Source: Alteromonas gilva
GTDB lineage: Bacteria; Pseudomonadota; Gammaproteobacteria; Enterobacterales; Alteromonadaceae
Reading direction: 5' to 3'
DNA length: 64,000 bases
NCBI RefSeq assembly: GCF_028595265.1
Contig: NZ_JAQQXP010000001.1
Span: forward strand, 2,046,001-2,110,000
Part shown: in pieces, positions 1 to 8,307 of the stretch
Numbering within the stretch: the stretch's first letter is position 1
Layout: every line of letters begins with the position of its first letter
The notes under the pieces: generated by a model
Told to the model about the DNA's origin: nothing
The model's input: only the letters and a program-made list of their open reading frames with translations
Database searches by the model: none
Made by a program: the position numbers and the translations under genes

Positions 1-317
1 AGCCAACGTTGCGCACCCTTACCGATATCGCCAAAAATCAATACGGCGATGAGCATTAACAAGCCGGTACCGTAGGCATAGATACTTAACCGTCTGAATG
101 CCATAGGCGGTACCTGAGCCAGTGCCACCATCACTCCAAGGGCAATGCCAAGGCGCACTATCTGACGCTCGATGAGTCCAATATCCTGGCCTCCGGCTGA
201 ATAAATCGTTACCAGGCCAACGCCCATTAACACTAATAACCCCAGTAACAGCGGTAGATCAATATGAAAACGATGAGAAATCGACAGGTGATTTTCTCTG
301 AGGGTACTGCGCTTCAT
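1..317 (-). CDS. rodA: Rod-shape peptidoglycan polymerase RodA (N-terminal part, runs off the window)
   Basis: SEDS-family glycosyltransferase that polymerises lateral-wall peptidoglycan together with PBP2. Only the first ~105 residues are inside the window; the gene continues past base 1. The translation begins MKRSTLREN, has three hydrophobic segments and reaches the family motif GDIGKGAQRWL at the edge. Its ATG (317-315) overlaps the TGA of mrdA in an ATGA arrangement, so the two are translationally coupled, as in the classic mrdA-mrdB pair. Confidence 0.93.
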   Translation of the reverse strand, partial: MKRSTLRENHLSISHRFHIDLPLLLGLLVLMGVGLVTIYSAGGQDIGLIERQIVRLGIALGVMVALAQVPPMAFRRLSIYAYGTGLLMLIAVLIFGDIGKGAQRW

Positions 318-2221
318 TCACCGGCTCCTTGCTCATTTGCGGTACTGGCAAACATCTCAGGCCGGTATAGTTCAAAGTAAGTATCCATCATTTTGCGGGC
401 CATGGGCGCGGCATATTTACTGCCACCGCCGACATTCTCTACTACTACCGCAACGGTAATTTCGGGGGCTTCATAGGGGGCATAGCCAATGTACATGGCG
501 TTGTCCCGAAGGCGCTCATCCACTTCTTCGGCGACGTATTCTTCGTCCTGGGCGACCGAGAACAGCTGTGCCGTACCGGTTTTACCGGCAGATTGATAAG
601 GGGTATTAGCGAAGGCAAACCGGGCTGTGCCAATCTCACTATTGACGGTTTTAAACATGGCATCCTGAATAATATGCCAGTTATTCTGGTCGACTATTTC
701 AATCGGACGCAGGGTCTTAAGGGGTTCAAGAGACGTTTCACCGTTTGCTTCATAATAGCCGCGCAATATTTGCGGTACAAAACGGGTACCGTTGTTAACC
801 AGCGCATTGGTGGCATGAACTAACTGAACCGGGGTGCTCGTCCAGTAACCCTGGCCAATGCCGACGGCAATGGTATCACCAATGTACCAGGGCTGATTAA
901 AGCGTGCTCTTTTCCAGCCCCGGCTGGGCAGGTTGGCATCGCTTTCTTCGTACAAATCGATGCCGGTATAGTCACCAAAACCAAATTCAGACATGTAATC
1001 GCTGATGGCATCAATGCCCATCTCATAGGCCAGACCATAGTAATAGGTATCGCAGGACAACTCGATGGCTTTGGTAATATTCACATCTTTACCGTGGCCC
1101 CATTTTTTCCAGTCGCGCCACACGTGAGTCACGTTGGGCAAACGAAAACGGCCAGTGTCGTTAATGCTGTATTGCTCATCAATGGTATTGCTCTCAAGAC
1201 CCAGCAGTCCCAACAAGGGTTTCACTGTTGAGGCCGGCGGATACTGGCCCTGGGTTGCCCGGTTAATCAGTGGCCGATCGGGGCTATTGAGCAGTGCAGA
1301 GTAATTTTTGCTGCTAATACCATGCACGAACAGGTTAGGGTCGTAGCCTGGGTTTGAGTACATGGCGAGTATGCCGCCTGTCAGGGTGGATGAAATCACA
1401 ATGGTGCCGCGCATATCCGCTAACGCCTGCTGCGCCGCCTGTTGTAGACGGATATCCAGGTTTAATACGATGTCGCGCCCCGGTGTTGGCGGCTGTACGT
1501 TCAGGGTACGAATGATCCTGCCCTGACTGTTAACCTCGACCTGTTGAAAGCCGACTTCACCATGCAAAATATCTTCGTGGTATTTCTCGATACCCAGTTT
1601 GCCAATATCGTAGGTCGCGGCGTAGTTATCTTCTTGTCCGGCTTCCTGCAGTTTCTGCAGATCTTTTTTGTTGATTTTGGACACATAGCCAACCACATGG
1701 GTGAGCGTCTCCTGAAACGGATAATGACGAGTCAGACGGGCTTCGACTGACACACCAGGAAAGCGATGACTGCGACTGGCAAAACGCGCGACTTCTTCTT
1801 CGCTCAGACGGGTACGAAGGGCGACGGGTTTAAAACGACGTTGTCCGCGCAGCGCCTTTTTAAAGTCGGCTATTTCTTCGTCGGTAATGCCCATCAACTC
1901 GCGTAATAGCTGCAAAGTTTCATCGAGATCGCTGACTTTTTCAGGAATCACTTCGAGGCTGTAAACGGGGCGATTTTCGGCCAGTAATACGCCGTTTCGA
2001 TCGTAGATCAGGCCGCGGTTTGGCGCGATAGGCAGTACTTTAATACGGTTGCCATTGGAACGCGTCTGGTAATCGTCGTGATGTTCGACCTGCAGGACAT
2101 ACAGATTACTTACCACCAGGGCCAGTAATGCGATAACCACCAAAGCAGCGATAACTGTCCGGCGCGCGAACAGATTAGCCTCAGCGGAATGGTCACGTAT
2201 GGTCTGGCGTTTAATTGGCAT
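314..2221 (-). CDS. mrdA: Penicillin-binding protein 2 (elongation-specific transpeptidase)
   Basis: Class B PBP that cross-links peptidoglycan during cell elongation; inner-membrane anchored with a periplasmic body, partner of RodA. The 635-residue product has one membrane segment at about residues 23-44, then a dimerisation domain and a transpeptidase domain. All three penicillin-binding motifs are visible: STVK (331-334, catalytic Ser331), SCD (389-391) and KTGT (547-550). Length is normal for the family. It starts 3 nt after the rlmH stop and overlaps rodA by 4 nt, so rlmH-mrdA-rodA is one transcription unit, probably with rsfS, nadD, holA, lptE and leuS upstream. Confidence 0.97.
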   Translation of the reverse strand: MPIKRQTIRDHSAEANLFARRTVIAALVVIALLALVVSNLYVLQVEHHDDYQTRSNGNRIKVLPIAPNRGLIYDRNGVLLAENRPVYSLEVIPEKVSDLDETLQLLRELMGITDEEIADFKKALRGQRRFKPVALRTRLSEEEVARFASRSHRFPGVSVEARLTRHYPFQETLTHVVGYVSKINKKDLQKLQEAGQEDNYAATYDIGKLGIEKYHEDILHGEVGFQQVEVNSQGRIIRTLNVQPPTPGRDIVLNLDIRLQQAAQQALADMRGTIVISSTLTGGILAMYSNPGYDPNLFVHGISSKNYSALLNSPDRPLINRATQGQYPPASTVKPLLGLLGLESNTIDEQYSINDTGRFRLPNVTHVWRDWKKWGHGKDVNITKAIELSCDTYYYGLAYEMGIDAISDYMSEFGFGDYTGIDLYEESDANLPSRGWKRARFNQPWYIGDTIAVGIGQGYWTSTPVQLVHATNALVNNGTRFVPQILRGYYEANGETSLEPLKTLRPIEIVDQNNWHIIQDAMFKTVNSEIGTARFAFANTPYQSAGKTGTAQLFSVAQDEEYVAEEVDERLRDNAMYIGYAPYEAPEITVAVVVENVGGGSKYAAPMARKMMDTYFELYRPEMFASTANEQGAGE

Positions 2222-2224
2222 CGT

Positions 2225-2695
2225 TTATTCCCGGTGATAGGGGTGGTTTTGCGTAACCGACCAGGCGCGGTACAACGACTCGGCAACAATGATTCTTACC
2301 AGCGGGTGAGGCAGGGTTAACGGCGACAGCGACCAACGCTGTTCTGCCAGGGCACAGCATTCTGGCGCCAGACCTTCAGGACCGCCAATGAGCAGGCTGA
2401 TGTCGCGGCCATCCATTTTCCAGCTATCGAGTTGCCTGGCCAGAGTAGGGGTATCCCAGGGCCGGCCGGTGACCTCAAGCGTGACGACTTTATCCTGTTT
2501 GCCAATTGCGGCAATCATGGCCTCGCCTTCTTTTTGCAGAATACGCTTTATGTCTGCATTTTTACCGCGTTTGCCAGGGGCAATTTCGGTAAACGTCACC
2601 GGCATATCAGCGGGAAAACGCCGTAAGAATTCATTGGTACCGGTAGATACCCAGTCTGGCATTTTATTGCCTACTGCTATGACCTGAATACGCAC
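2225..2695 (-). CDS. rlmH: 23S rRNA pseudouridine1915-N3 methyltransferase RlmH
   Basis: SPOUT-class methyltransferase that methylates pseudouridine 1915 in helix 69 of 23S rRNA on assembled 70S ribosomes using SAM. The 156-residue length is that of the family. The knotted SAM-binding C-terminal part shows LLIGGPEGL and the conserved tail LPHPLVRIIVAESLYRAWS. It lies between rsfS (28 nt upstream) and mrdA (3 nt downstream), the usual order in gammaproteobacteria. Confidence 0.97.
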   Translation of the reverse strand: MRIQVIAVGNKMPDWVSTGTNEFLRRFPADMPVTFTEIAPGKRGKNADIKRILQKEGEAMIAAIGKQDKVVTLEVTGRPWDTPTLARQLDSWKMDGRDISLLIGGPEGLAPECCALAEQRWSLSPLTLPHPLVRIIVAESLYRAWSVTQNHPYHRE

Positions 2696-2723
2696 TACTC
2701 ACCAACTCCATCTAGCGACTGGC

Positions 2724-3041
2724 TTAACCCCAAAGTTTTTCTAACTGATAGAAGTCTCTGGCCTCATCCTGCATGATATGGACAATGATTTCGCCCAGAT
2801 CAACCAATACCCATTCACCGGTGTCTTTACCTTCGATATTAAGCGGGGTATGGCCGGCATGTTTTGCTTCAATCTGCACATGTTCGGCAATTGAGCTGAC
2901 ATGGCGTTTGGAGTTGCCAGAGCAAATAACCATTGTATCGGTAACGGTTGATTTGCCTTTGACATCAAGTTCGACGATATCACGCCCTTTCATATCGTCA
3001 ATTTTATCGACAATAAAGTCTTTGAGTTGCTCGTGTTGCAA
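2724..3041 (-). CDS. rsfS: Ribosomal silencing factor RsfS
   Basis: Binds uL14 on the 50S subunit and blocks subunit joining when nutrients are scarce. The 105-residue product is a full-length DUF143/Iojap protein; typical blocks are VDKIDDMKGRDIVELDV near the start, VICSGNSKRHV in the middle, and GEWVLVDLGEIIVHIM near the end. It lies 20 nt downstream of nadD in the same operon. Confidence 0.96.
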   Translation of the reverse strand: MQHEQLKDFIVDKIDDMKGRDIVELDVKGKSTVTDTMVICSGNSKRHVSSIAEHVQIEAKHAGHTPLNIEGKDTGEWVLVDLGEIIVHIMQDEARDFYQLEKLWG

Positions 3042-3061
3042 AAGTTCTCCTCACTGGCACT

Positions 3062-3703
3062 TTATTGCGTGCCGTACAAGTGGTGTTGTTTAATATAGTG
3101 CAATACTGCCGGGTTCAGCCAGTAAGTCACATCGTTGTCATTAATATCCGTAGCGATACGTTCGCGTAGCCGGGTCGATGACACCGGATAATCCTGACTT
3201 GCAGTGCTGTATACCAGCCCTGACGATTGTGCGTGTAGCTGCTCAGTATTGCTGCACCGGCGTTCAGCCAGCCATTCCTGCAGCGGTTGACTCAGCGAGC
3301 CTGGCGCACCGGGTCGACGCATAACAATGATATGACAGTAGTCTGTCAGTGATTGCCATTCGTACCATGTGGGCAGATTATACAGTGAATCTTCGCCGAG
3401 CAGGAAAAACAAATTTGTGTCGGGCTGATTGGCGCGGATCTGGCGCAGCGTCTTAACGGTGTAAGAGGGCGCCGGTAATGACAGCTCCAGCGGTTCCACA
3501 TAGAGTCTGGGATCGTCGGTGCAAGCCAGTTCGAGCATTTTCAGCCGGTGTGTCGATGAGGTTTCCGGCGCCGCTTTATGTGGCGGTATTTTACAGGGAA
3601 GTAAACCTAAGCGGTCGACCCCAATTTCACTGATTGCGTCGAGACCGGCGTTGATATGACCGCGGTGCGGTGGATTATAAGTACCGCCTAGCAACGCTGG
3701 CAT
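3062..3703 (-). CDS. nadD: Nicotinate-nucleotide adenylyltransferase
   Basis: Transfers AMP from ATP to nicotinate mononucleotide, giving deamido-NAD in NAD biosynthesis; cytoplasmic. The 213-residue product begins with the nucleotidyltransferase signature GGTYNPPHRGH and carries the second motif SSTRLRERI near residue 180. Its ATG shares one base with the holA stop (TGATG), indicating translational coupling. Confidence 0.96.
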   Translation of the reverse strand: MPALLGGTYNPPHRGHINAGLDAISEIGVDRLGLLPCKIPPHKAAPETSSTHRLKMLELACTDDPRLYVEPLELSLPAPSYTVKTLRQIRANQPDTNLFFLLGEDSLYNLPTWYEWQSLTDYCHIIVMRRPGAPGSLSQPLQEWLAERRCSNTEQLHAQSSGLVYSTASQDYPVSSTRLRERIATDINDNDVTYWLNPAVLHYIKQHHLYGTQ

Positions 3704-4743
3704 CAGCTTATATCCTGGGTTTCAGCAAACGCCATGCGGGTCAGTGGAACCCCGGTAAACAGTAAACACAAATGGCACAGTTTTATGTAAGGGCGTATCA
3801 CACTGGCTTGCTTGAACAATTGATCAGCATCGGTTAGCTGTTGCCCTATAGCGGCTAAGTCCTCTTTGTTCAGGCGCTGCATTGCCTGCTGGTAATAGCC
3901 CTGACGGTTTTTCCAGATGCCAAGCTTGGGCCAGCTGATCGTTTGCCCGCTGCTTTGCAGGTGGTTTAATTTCCACAGCGTTTGCCACTCACGGATTAGC
4001 GCCCAGATAATAATGTTAGGTTCTATGCCTTCACTTTCCAGCCGGTGCAACACTTTGACGCAACGGTTGCGGTCACCCTGCAGCATAATATCAATCAGCT
4101 GGAATACATTAAAACGGGATTGATCAACCAACGCGTTGGTGAGTCGTTCTTCATCAAGCTGCTTATCTGGGTAGGCCAGCAGCAGCTTTTCAATTTCTTG
4201 TGCGGCGGCCATTAAATTGCCTTCACTGAAATTGGCAATGTACTTTACGCACTGCGGCGTAAACCGGAAGCCGTGTTTTTGCAAACGTTGCTCAATCCAT
4301 CTGTGCAGCTGACTGCCTTCCAGCGGGTAGCAAAGGGTATAAACCCCAATCGTATCGAGTGCTTTAAACCATTTGGTTCGCTGGACGTCTTTACCGATCC
4401 GGCCACCGTGAATAATCAGCAGCGTATCGGCTGACAACTTACCTGCCAGGTCGGTGAGAATACCGGCCCCTTCAGTGCCAGGCTTACCGGTTGGCAACTC
4501 CAGTTCAATTAACTGTCTGGCTGCAAACAAAGACATACTCTGGGTGGCATCAATAAGCGCCGACCAACTGAACTCACTGTCAGCAACCAGTACGGTGCGT
4601 TCATCAAAGCCTTGTTGTTTAGCGGTGTGACGTAATGCCTGGAGCAGTTCAAATTTTTGTTGAGGTTCATCACCGAACAGCAAATAACAGCCTTTCAGGC
4701 CGTTGTTGAGTGTCTGCACAAATTTGTCGGGATAAACCTGCAT
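3703..4743 (-). CDS. holA: DNA polymerase III delta subunit
   Basis: Clamp-loader delta subunit, which opens the beta sliding clamp. The start at 4743 (MQVYPDKFVQTLNNG) gives 346 residues, close to the usual ~343; an in-frame extension upstream to 4815 runs into lptE and is not credible. LLFGDEPQQKFELLQALR near the N-terminus is typical of delta. It begins 4 nt after the lptE stop and overlaps nadD by one base. Confidence 0.93.
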   Translation of the reverse strand: MQVYPDKFVQTLNNGLKGCYLLFGDEPQQKFELLQALRHTAKQQGFDERTVLVADSEFSWSALIDATQSMSLFAARQLIELELPTGKPGTEGAGILTDLAGKLSADTLLIIHGGRIGKDVQRTKWFKALDTIGVYTLCYPLEGSQLHRWIEQRLQKHGFRFTPQCVKYIANFSEGNLMAAAQEIEKLLLAYPDKQLDEERLTNALVDQSRFNVFQLIDIMLQGDRNRCVKVLHRLESEGIEPNIIIWALIREWQTLWKLNHLQSSGQTISWPKLGIWKNRQGYYQQAMQRLNKEDLAAIGQQLTDADQLFKQASVIRPYIKLCHLCLLFTGVPLTRMAFAETQDIS

Positions 4744-4747
4744 ACGG

Positions 4748-5263
4748 CTAATTCCGCGGGGACTGGCTGGACAACAAACGAATAATCCGATCGGCCGCAT
4801 CCAGGCGCATTTCATCTAACACCAGGTTGAGTTCGCGGGATTTGGCCAGCACCTGATCCGGATCGTCCTGATATTCGCGCAGGACTTCGAAAAAGTTGCT
4901 CACTTGTTTTCCGTCGGGGAAGGTCACCGTGTAGCGTACACTGTAAATAAGCTCGTATTCTGCCACTTGTCCGGTGGCAAACACCGATAATAAACGCCTG
5001 TCGAGCTTTTCTGGCTGCAAGCGAATGGTAATGGTGGTGTCCTCATAAACCGGCTTTGCCTCTGTGCCACCGTCTATCTGGTATACATCCATACGCACCT
5101 TCAGCGCCCTGAGTAAGGGCGCATTGCGGGTCGTGGACTCAATATGCAGATAGTTGGTATTCGACGGCAGGATTTTATCACTGCGCAGGTGAAAACCACA
5201 GCTGGCCAAAACCAGTGTGGTTAGCAGTACTGCGCAATAACGAACCGTGGTGTGCAGACCCAT
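4748..5263 (-). CDS. lptE: LPS-assembly lipoprotein LptE
   Basis: Outer-membrane lipoprotein that plugs the LptD barrel in lipopolysaccharide export. The 171-residue precursor has a lipoprotein signal peptide with lipobox LASC, so Cys22 would be the lipidated residue, followed by GFHLR as in other LptE proteins. The ATG shares its A with the leuS stop codon (TAATG). Confidence 0.95.
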   Translation of the reverse strand: MGLHTTVRYCAVLLTTLVLASCGFHLRSDKILPSNTNYLHIESTTRNAPLLRALKVRMDVYQIDGGTEAKPVYEDTTITIRLQPEKLDRRLLSVFATGQVAEYELIYSVRYTVTFPDGKQVSNFFEVLREYQDDPDQVLAKSRELNLVLDEMRLDAADRIIRLLSSQSPRN

Positions 5264-7866
5264 TAGTTAGCCACAATGTTAACCAGTTTACCCGGCACCA
5301 CAATCACTTTGCGGATTGTTTTACCTTCGGTAAATTGTTGTACATTGGGCTGGGCTTTAGCCAGCGCTTCCACTTCATCTTTACCGGCCGATGCGGCAAC
5401 CGTAATTTTGGCCCGCAGTTTGCCGTTGACCTGAACGATAATCAGTTTTTCATCTTCAACCAGTGCGTCCTTATCTACGCCTGGCCAGCTGACGGTTTCA
5501 ATGCTCTCGGAGTGACCGAGTTGCGACCACAACGTGTGACAAATATGCGGTGTAATCGGGTTGAGGATCAAAATAACGCTCTCCACCGCTTCGCGCATCA
5601 GGGCAATATCCTGGTCATTGTCCTGCGGGGCTTTTTGCAGGTGATTGAGCAATTCCATGACGGCAGCAATGGCGGTATTAAAGGTTTGACGACGACCCAG
5701 ATCGTCGGTGACCTTTTCGATGGTTTTGTGCACCTCGCGACGCAGCGCTTGCTGTGATTTGGTTAACGCTTTTACATCCAGTTCGCCCGGCTGACCAAGC
5801 TCAATATGCTCAGTTACCAGTTTCCATACCCGGCGCAGGAAACGGTTAGCCCCTTCCACACCAGAATCGACCCACTCCAGCGTTTGCTCTGGTGGCGCGG
5901 CAAACATGGTAAATAGGCGGACGGTATCGGCGCCGTACTGGTCGATAACCTGCTGCGGATCGATGCCGTTGTTTTTCGACTTCGACATTTTGGTCATGCC
6001 GCCATGTTTTACCGGCGTGTTGTCGGCGGTTAACCAGGCTTTGGTAATCCGTCCTTTGTCATCTTTTTCGGTGCTTACATCAGCAGGTGAATACCAGGTT
6101 TTTTTGCCTTTATCATCTTCGCTGTAGTAGGAATCTGCCAGCACCATACCCTGACACAACAAACGCTTGTATGGTTCGTCAGAATCAACCAGACCTTCGT
6201 CACGCAGGAGTTTATGGTAAAAACGCGAGTACAACAGGTGCAAAATGGCGTGTTCAATACCACCCACATACTGATCAACCGGCAGCCAGTAATTGGCTTT
6301 GGCCGGATCAAGCATGGCATCATCGCTGCCGGCACAACTATAGCGGGCGTAATACCATGATGACTCCATAAAGGTGTCGAAAGTATCGGTCTCACGCTGC
6401 GCAGGCTGGCCATTATAGGTGGCTTTTGCCCACTCAGGATCGGCTTTTATGGGCGATATAACGCCGTCCATTTCAACGTCTTCCGGCAGCAATACCGGCA
6501 GTTCGTCGGCAGGGACAGGCACTGACTCGCCATTGTCCAGATTAAGCATGGGGATTGGCGCGCCCCAATAGCGCTGGCGGCTCACACCCCAGTCACGCAA
6601 GCGGTAGTTTACCTTACGCTCACCGCAACCCAGTTCGACAAGCTTATCGGCAATGGCATTAAAGGCGTCTTCATATGCCAGGCCATCAAAGGCGTTAGAA
6701 TTAATCAGAACGCCTTTTTCGGTATAGGCAGCCGCGGTTAAATCGCACTGTTCGCTACTTTCCTCGCCAGGCGCAATCACCTGTTTGATAGGTAACTGGT
6801 AGCGGGTGGCAAATTCCCAGTCACGCTGATCGTGTCCTGGTACGGCCATTACCGCACCAGAGCCGTAATCCATCAAAACAAAATTAGCGACCCATACCGG
6901 TACCTGTTCACCGGTTAGCGGATGTACCGCGGTAAATGGCGTCGCGCAGCCTTTTTTCTCCATGGTGGCCATGTCGGCTTCAGCCACTTTAGTATTTTTG
7001 CAGTCTTCAATAAACCTGGCGAGTTGCGGATTATTGGCCGCGGCGGCTTCGGCCAGCGGATGTTGCGCGGCAACGGCTAAATAGGTCACACCCATAAAGG
7101 TATCCGGGCGCGTTGTGTAAACCGTCAGCTCAGTTACATCGGCGGCAGGGTCGGTCAGCTGGAAGGTAATTTCGACCCCCTCAGAGCGTCCAATCCAGTT
7201 AGCCTGCATGGCACGTACTTGTTCCGGCCAGTCTTCAAGTTGTTCAAGATCGTTTAACAGTTCTTCGGCATAGTCGGTAATTTTAATGAACCACTGAGGG
7301 ATTTCTTTTTGTTCGACGACCGCACCAGAGCGCCAGCCACGACCGTCAATAACCTGTTCGTTGGCCAGTACTGTCTGGTCAACCGGATCCCAGTTTACCG
7401 TTGAGTTTTTCTTATAGACCAGGCCTTTTTCGTACAAGCGGGTGAAGAACCATTGTTCCCAGCGATAGTAGTCTGGCTTGCAGGTTGTCACTTCGCGGTC
7501 CCAGTCATAGCCAAAACCCAGCGACCTAAGCTGGTTTTTCATGTAATCAATATTGGCGTAGGTCCACTTAGCCGGCGCAGTATTATTGTTGATCGCCGCG
7601 TTTTCGGCAGGTAAACCAAACGCATCCCAGCCCATAGGCTGAAGCACATTTTTGCCCTGCATGCGCTGAAACCGGCTGATCACATCGCCAATGGTATAGT
7701 TGCGCACGTGACCCATATGGAGTCGACCGCTGGGGTAGGGAAACATTGACAGACAATAGAACTTTTCTTTACTCGGATCTTCAGACACTTTAAAGCTGTC
7801 GGTGTCTTGCCAGTGCTGCTGAACTGAACGCTCGATTTCTTGTGGATTATATTGATTTTCGGCCAT
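5263..7866 (-). CDS. leuS: Leucyl-tRNA synthetase
   Basis: Class I aminoacyl-tRNA synthetase charging tRNA-Leu. The 867-residue length is normal for bacterial LeuRS. The HIGH-type motif appears as HMGHVRN, followed by QPMGWDAFGLPAENAA; the CP1 editing domain occupies the middle and KMSKS lies in MTKMSKSKNNGIDP. It is the first gene of the minus-strand operon ending in rodA. The region divergent from it, normally occupied by ybeL, holds only a relic. Confidence 0.98.
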   Translation of the reverse strand: MAENQYNPQEIERSVQQHWQDTDSFKVSEDPSKEKFYCLSMFPYPSGRLHMGHVRNYTIGDVISRFQRMQGKNVLQPMGWDAFGLPAENAAINNNTAPAKWTYANIDYMKNQLRSLGFGYDWDREVTTCKPDYYRWEQWFFTRLYEKGLVYKKNSTVNWDPVDQTVLANEQVIDGRGWRSGAVVEQKEIPQWFIKITDYAEELLNDLEQLEDWPEQVRAMQANWIGRSEGVEITFQLTDPAADVTELTVYTTRPDTFMGVTYLAVAAQHPLAEAAAANNPQLARFIEDCKNTKVAEADMATMEKKGCATPFTAVHPLTGEQVPVWVANFVLMDYGSGAVMAVPGHDQRDWEFATRYQLPIKQVIAPGEESSEQCDLTAAAYTEKGVLINSNAFDGLAYEDAFNAIADKLVELGCGERKVNYRLRDWGVSRQRYWGAPIPMLNLDNGESVPVPADELPVLLPEDVEMDGVISPIKADPEWAKATYNGQPAQRETDTFDTFMESSWYYARYSCAGSDDAMLDPAKANYWLPVDQYVGGIEHAILHLLYSRFYHKLLRDEGLVDSDEPYKRLLCQGMVLADSYYSEDDKGKKTWYSPADVSTEKDDKGRITKAWLTADNTPVKHGGMTKMSKSKNNGIDPQQVIDQYGADTVRLFTMFAAPPEQTLEWVDSGVEGANRFLRRVWKLVTEHIELGQPGELDVKALTKSQQALRREVHKTIEKVTDDLGRRQTFNTAIAAVMELLNHLQKAPQDNDQDIALMREAVESVILILNPITPHICHTLWSQLGHSESIETVSWPGVDKDALVEDEKLIIVQVNGKLRAKITVAASAGKDEVEALAKAQPNVQQFTEGKTIRKVIVVPGKLVNIVAN

Positions 7867-8307
7867 TTAACTGAGGCTTCCGCTTTATTAATACTGAAAC
7901 AACTGGATGGCGACCGGTGAACTGCCGGCAGCCTGATATCATAACCGCATAGAATAACTTAGCCTCGTGGTAAGTCACAATAGCTCAGAAGCCTTTGCGG
8001 GTGAATAAATCGTTTATTTTGCGGTAATTTTCGAGCGCACCGATAAGAATGGCGAATTATCCATCAGTTATTGTCAGCGACCATCAACCTCCACTGCTCG
8101 TGGAGCGGTGCTATCGGCATGGATTATTGCGCCTCTGCAGCAGTCAGCGTGGTGGGTTAAAGATGCGCTCTGCAACAAATTAACCCGGACTAGTACGATA
8201 AATGTGCAACTACGCGCAAATCACTACCGCAGCGGCCATTTGGGTTTGACAGTCCGGGGGAATCAGGATTCACTGTACCCAGAGAGTTTAACAAGAAGAA
8301 CACCGCT
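7867..8307. other. 441-base leuS/lon-like divergent gap, largely a gene relic
   Basis: No intact gene. Most of the stretch (about 7937-8300) reads on the plus strand like a decayed ybeL gene, annotated separately. The remaining bases must contain the divergent promoters of leuS and the Lon-like gene. A TTGACA at 8246-8251 could serve the Lon-like gene, but no good -10 element follows at 17 bases. Confidence 0.5.
7937..8300 (+). pseudogene. ybeL: Decayed ybeL (DUF1451 zinc-ribbon protein) relic
   Basis: Reading codons from 7937 in one plus-strand frame gives a product interrupted by stops (TAA at 7955 and 8006, plus TGA at 7934 just upstream) that resembles YbeL in order. The pieces are a Y-H-N-R-I-E-stop-L-S start, ELSISYCQR (family: SYYLQRD-like block), LQQSAWW (family ESLWQ/SWWQ block), HYRSGHLGL (family VYHSGEVVGL) and LYPESLT (family IYTPEVLT). 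The four zinc-binding cysteines are absent and several codons appear deleted. Position and orientation support it, since ybeL is divergently adjacent to leuS in many gammaproteobacteria. The alignment uses remembered family sequences and is weaker than the rlmE case; chance similarity is not fully excluded. Confidence 0.55.
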
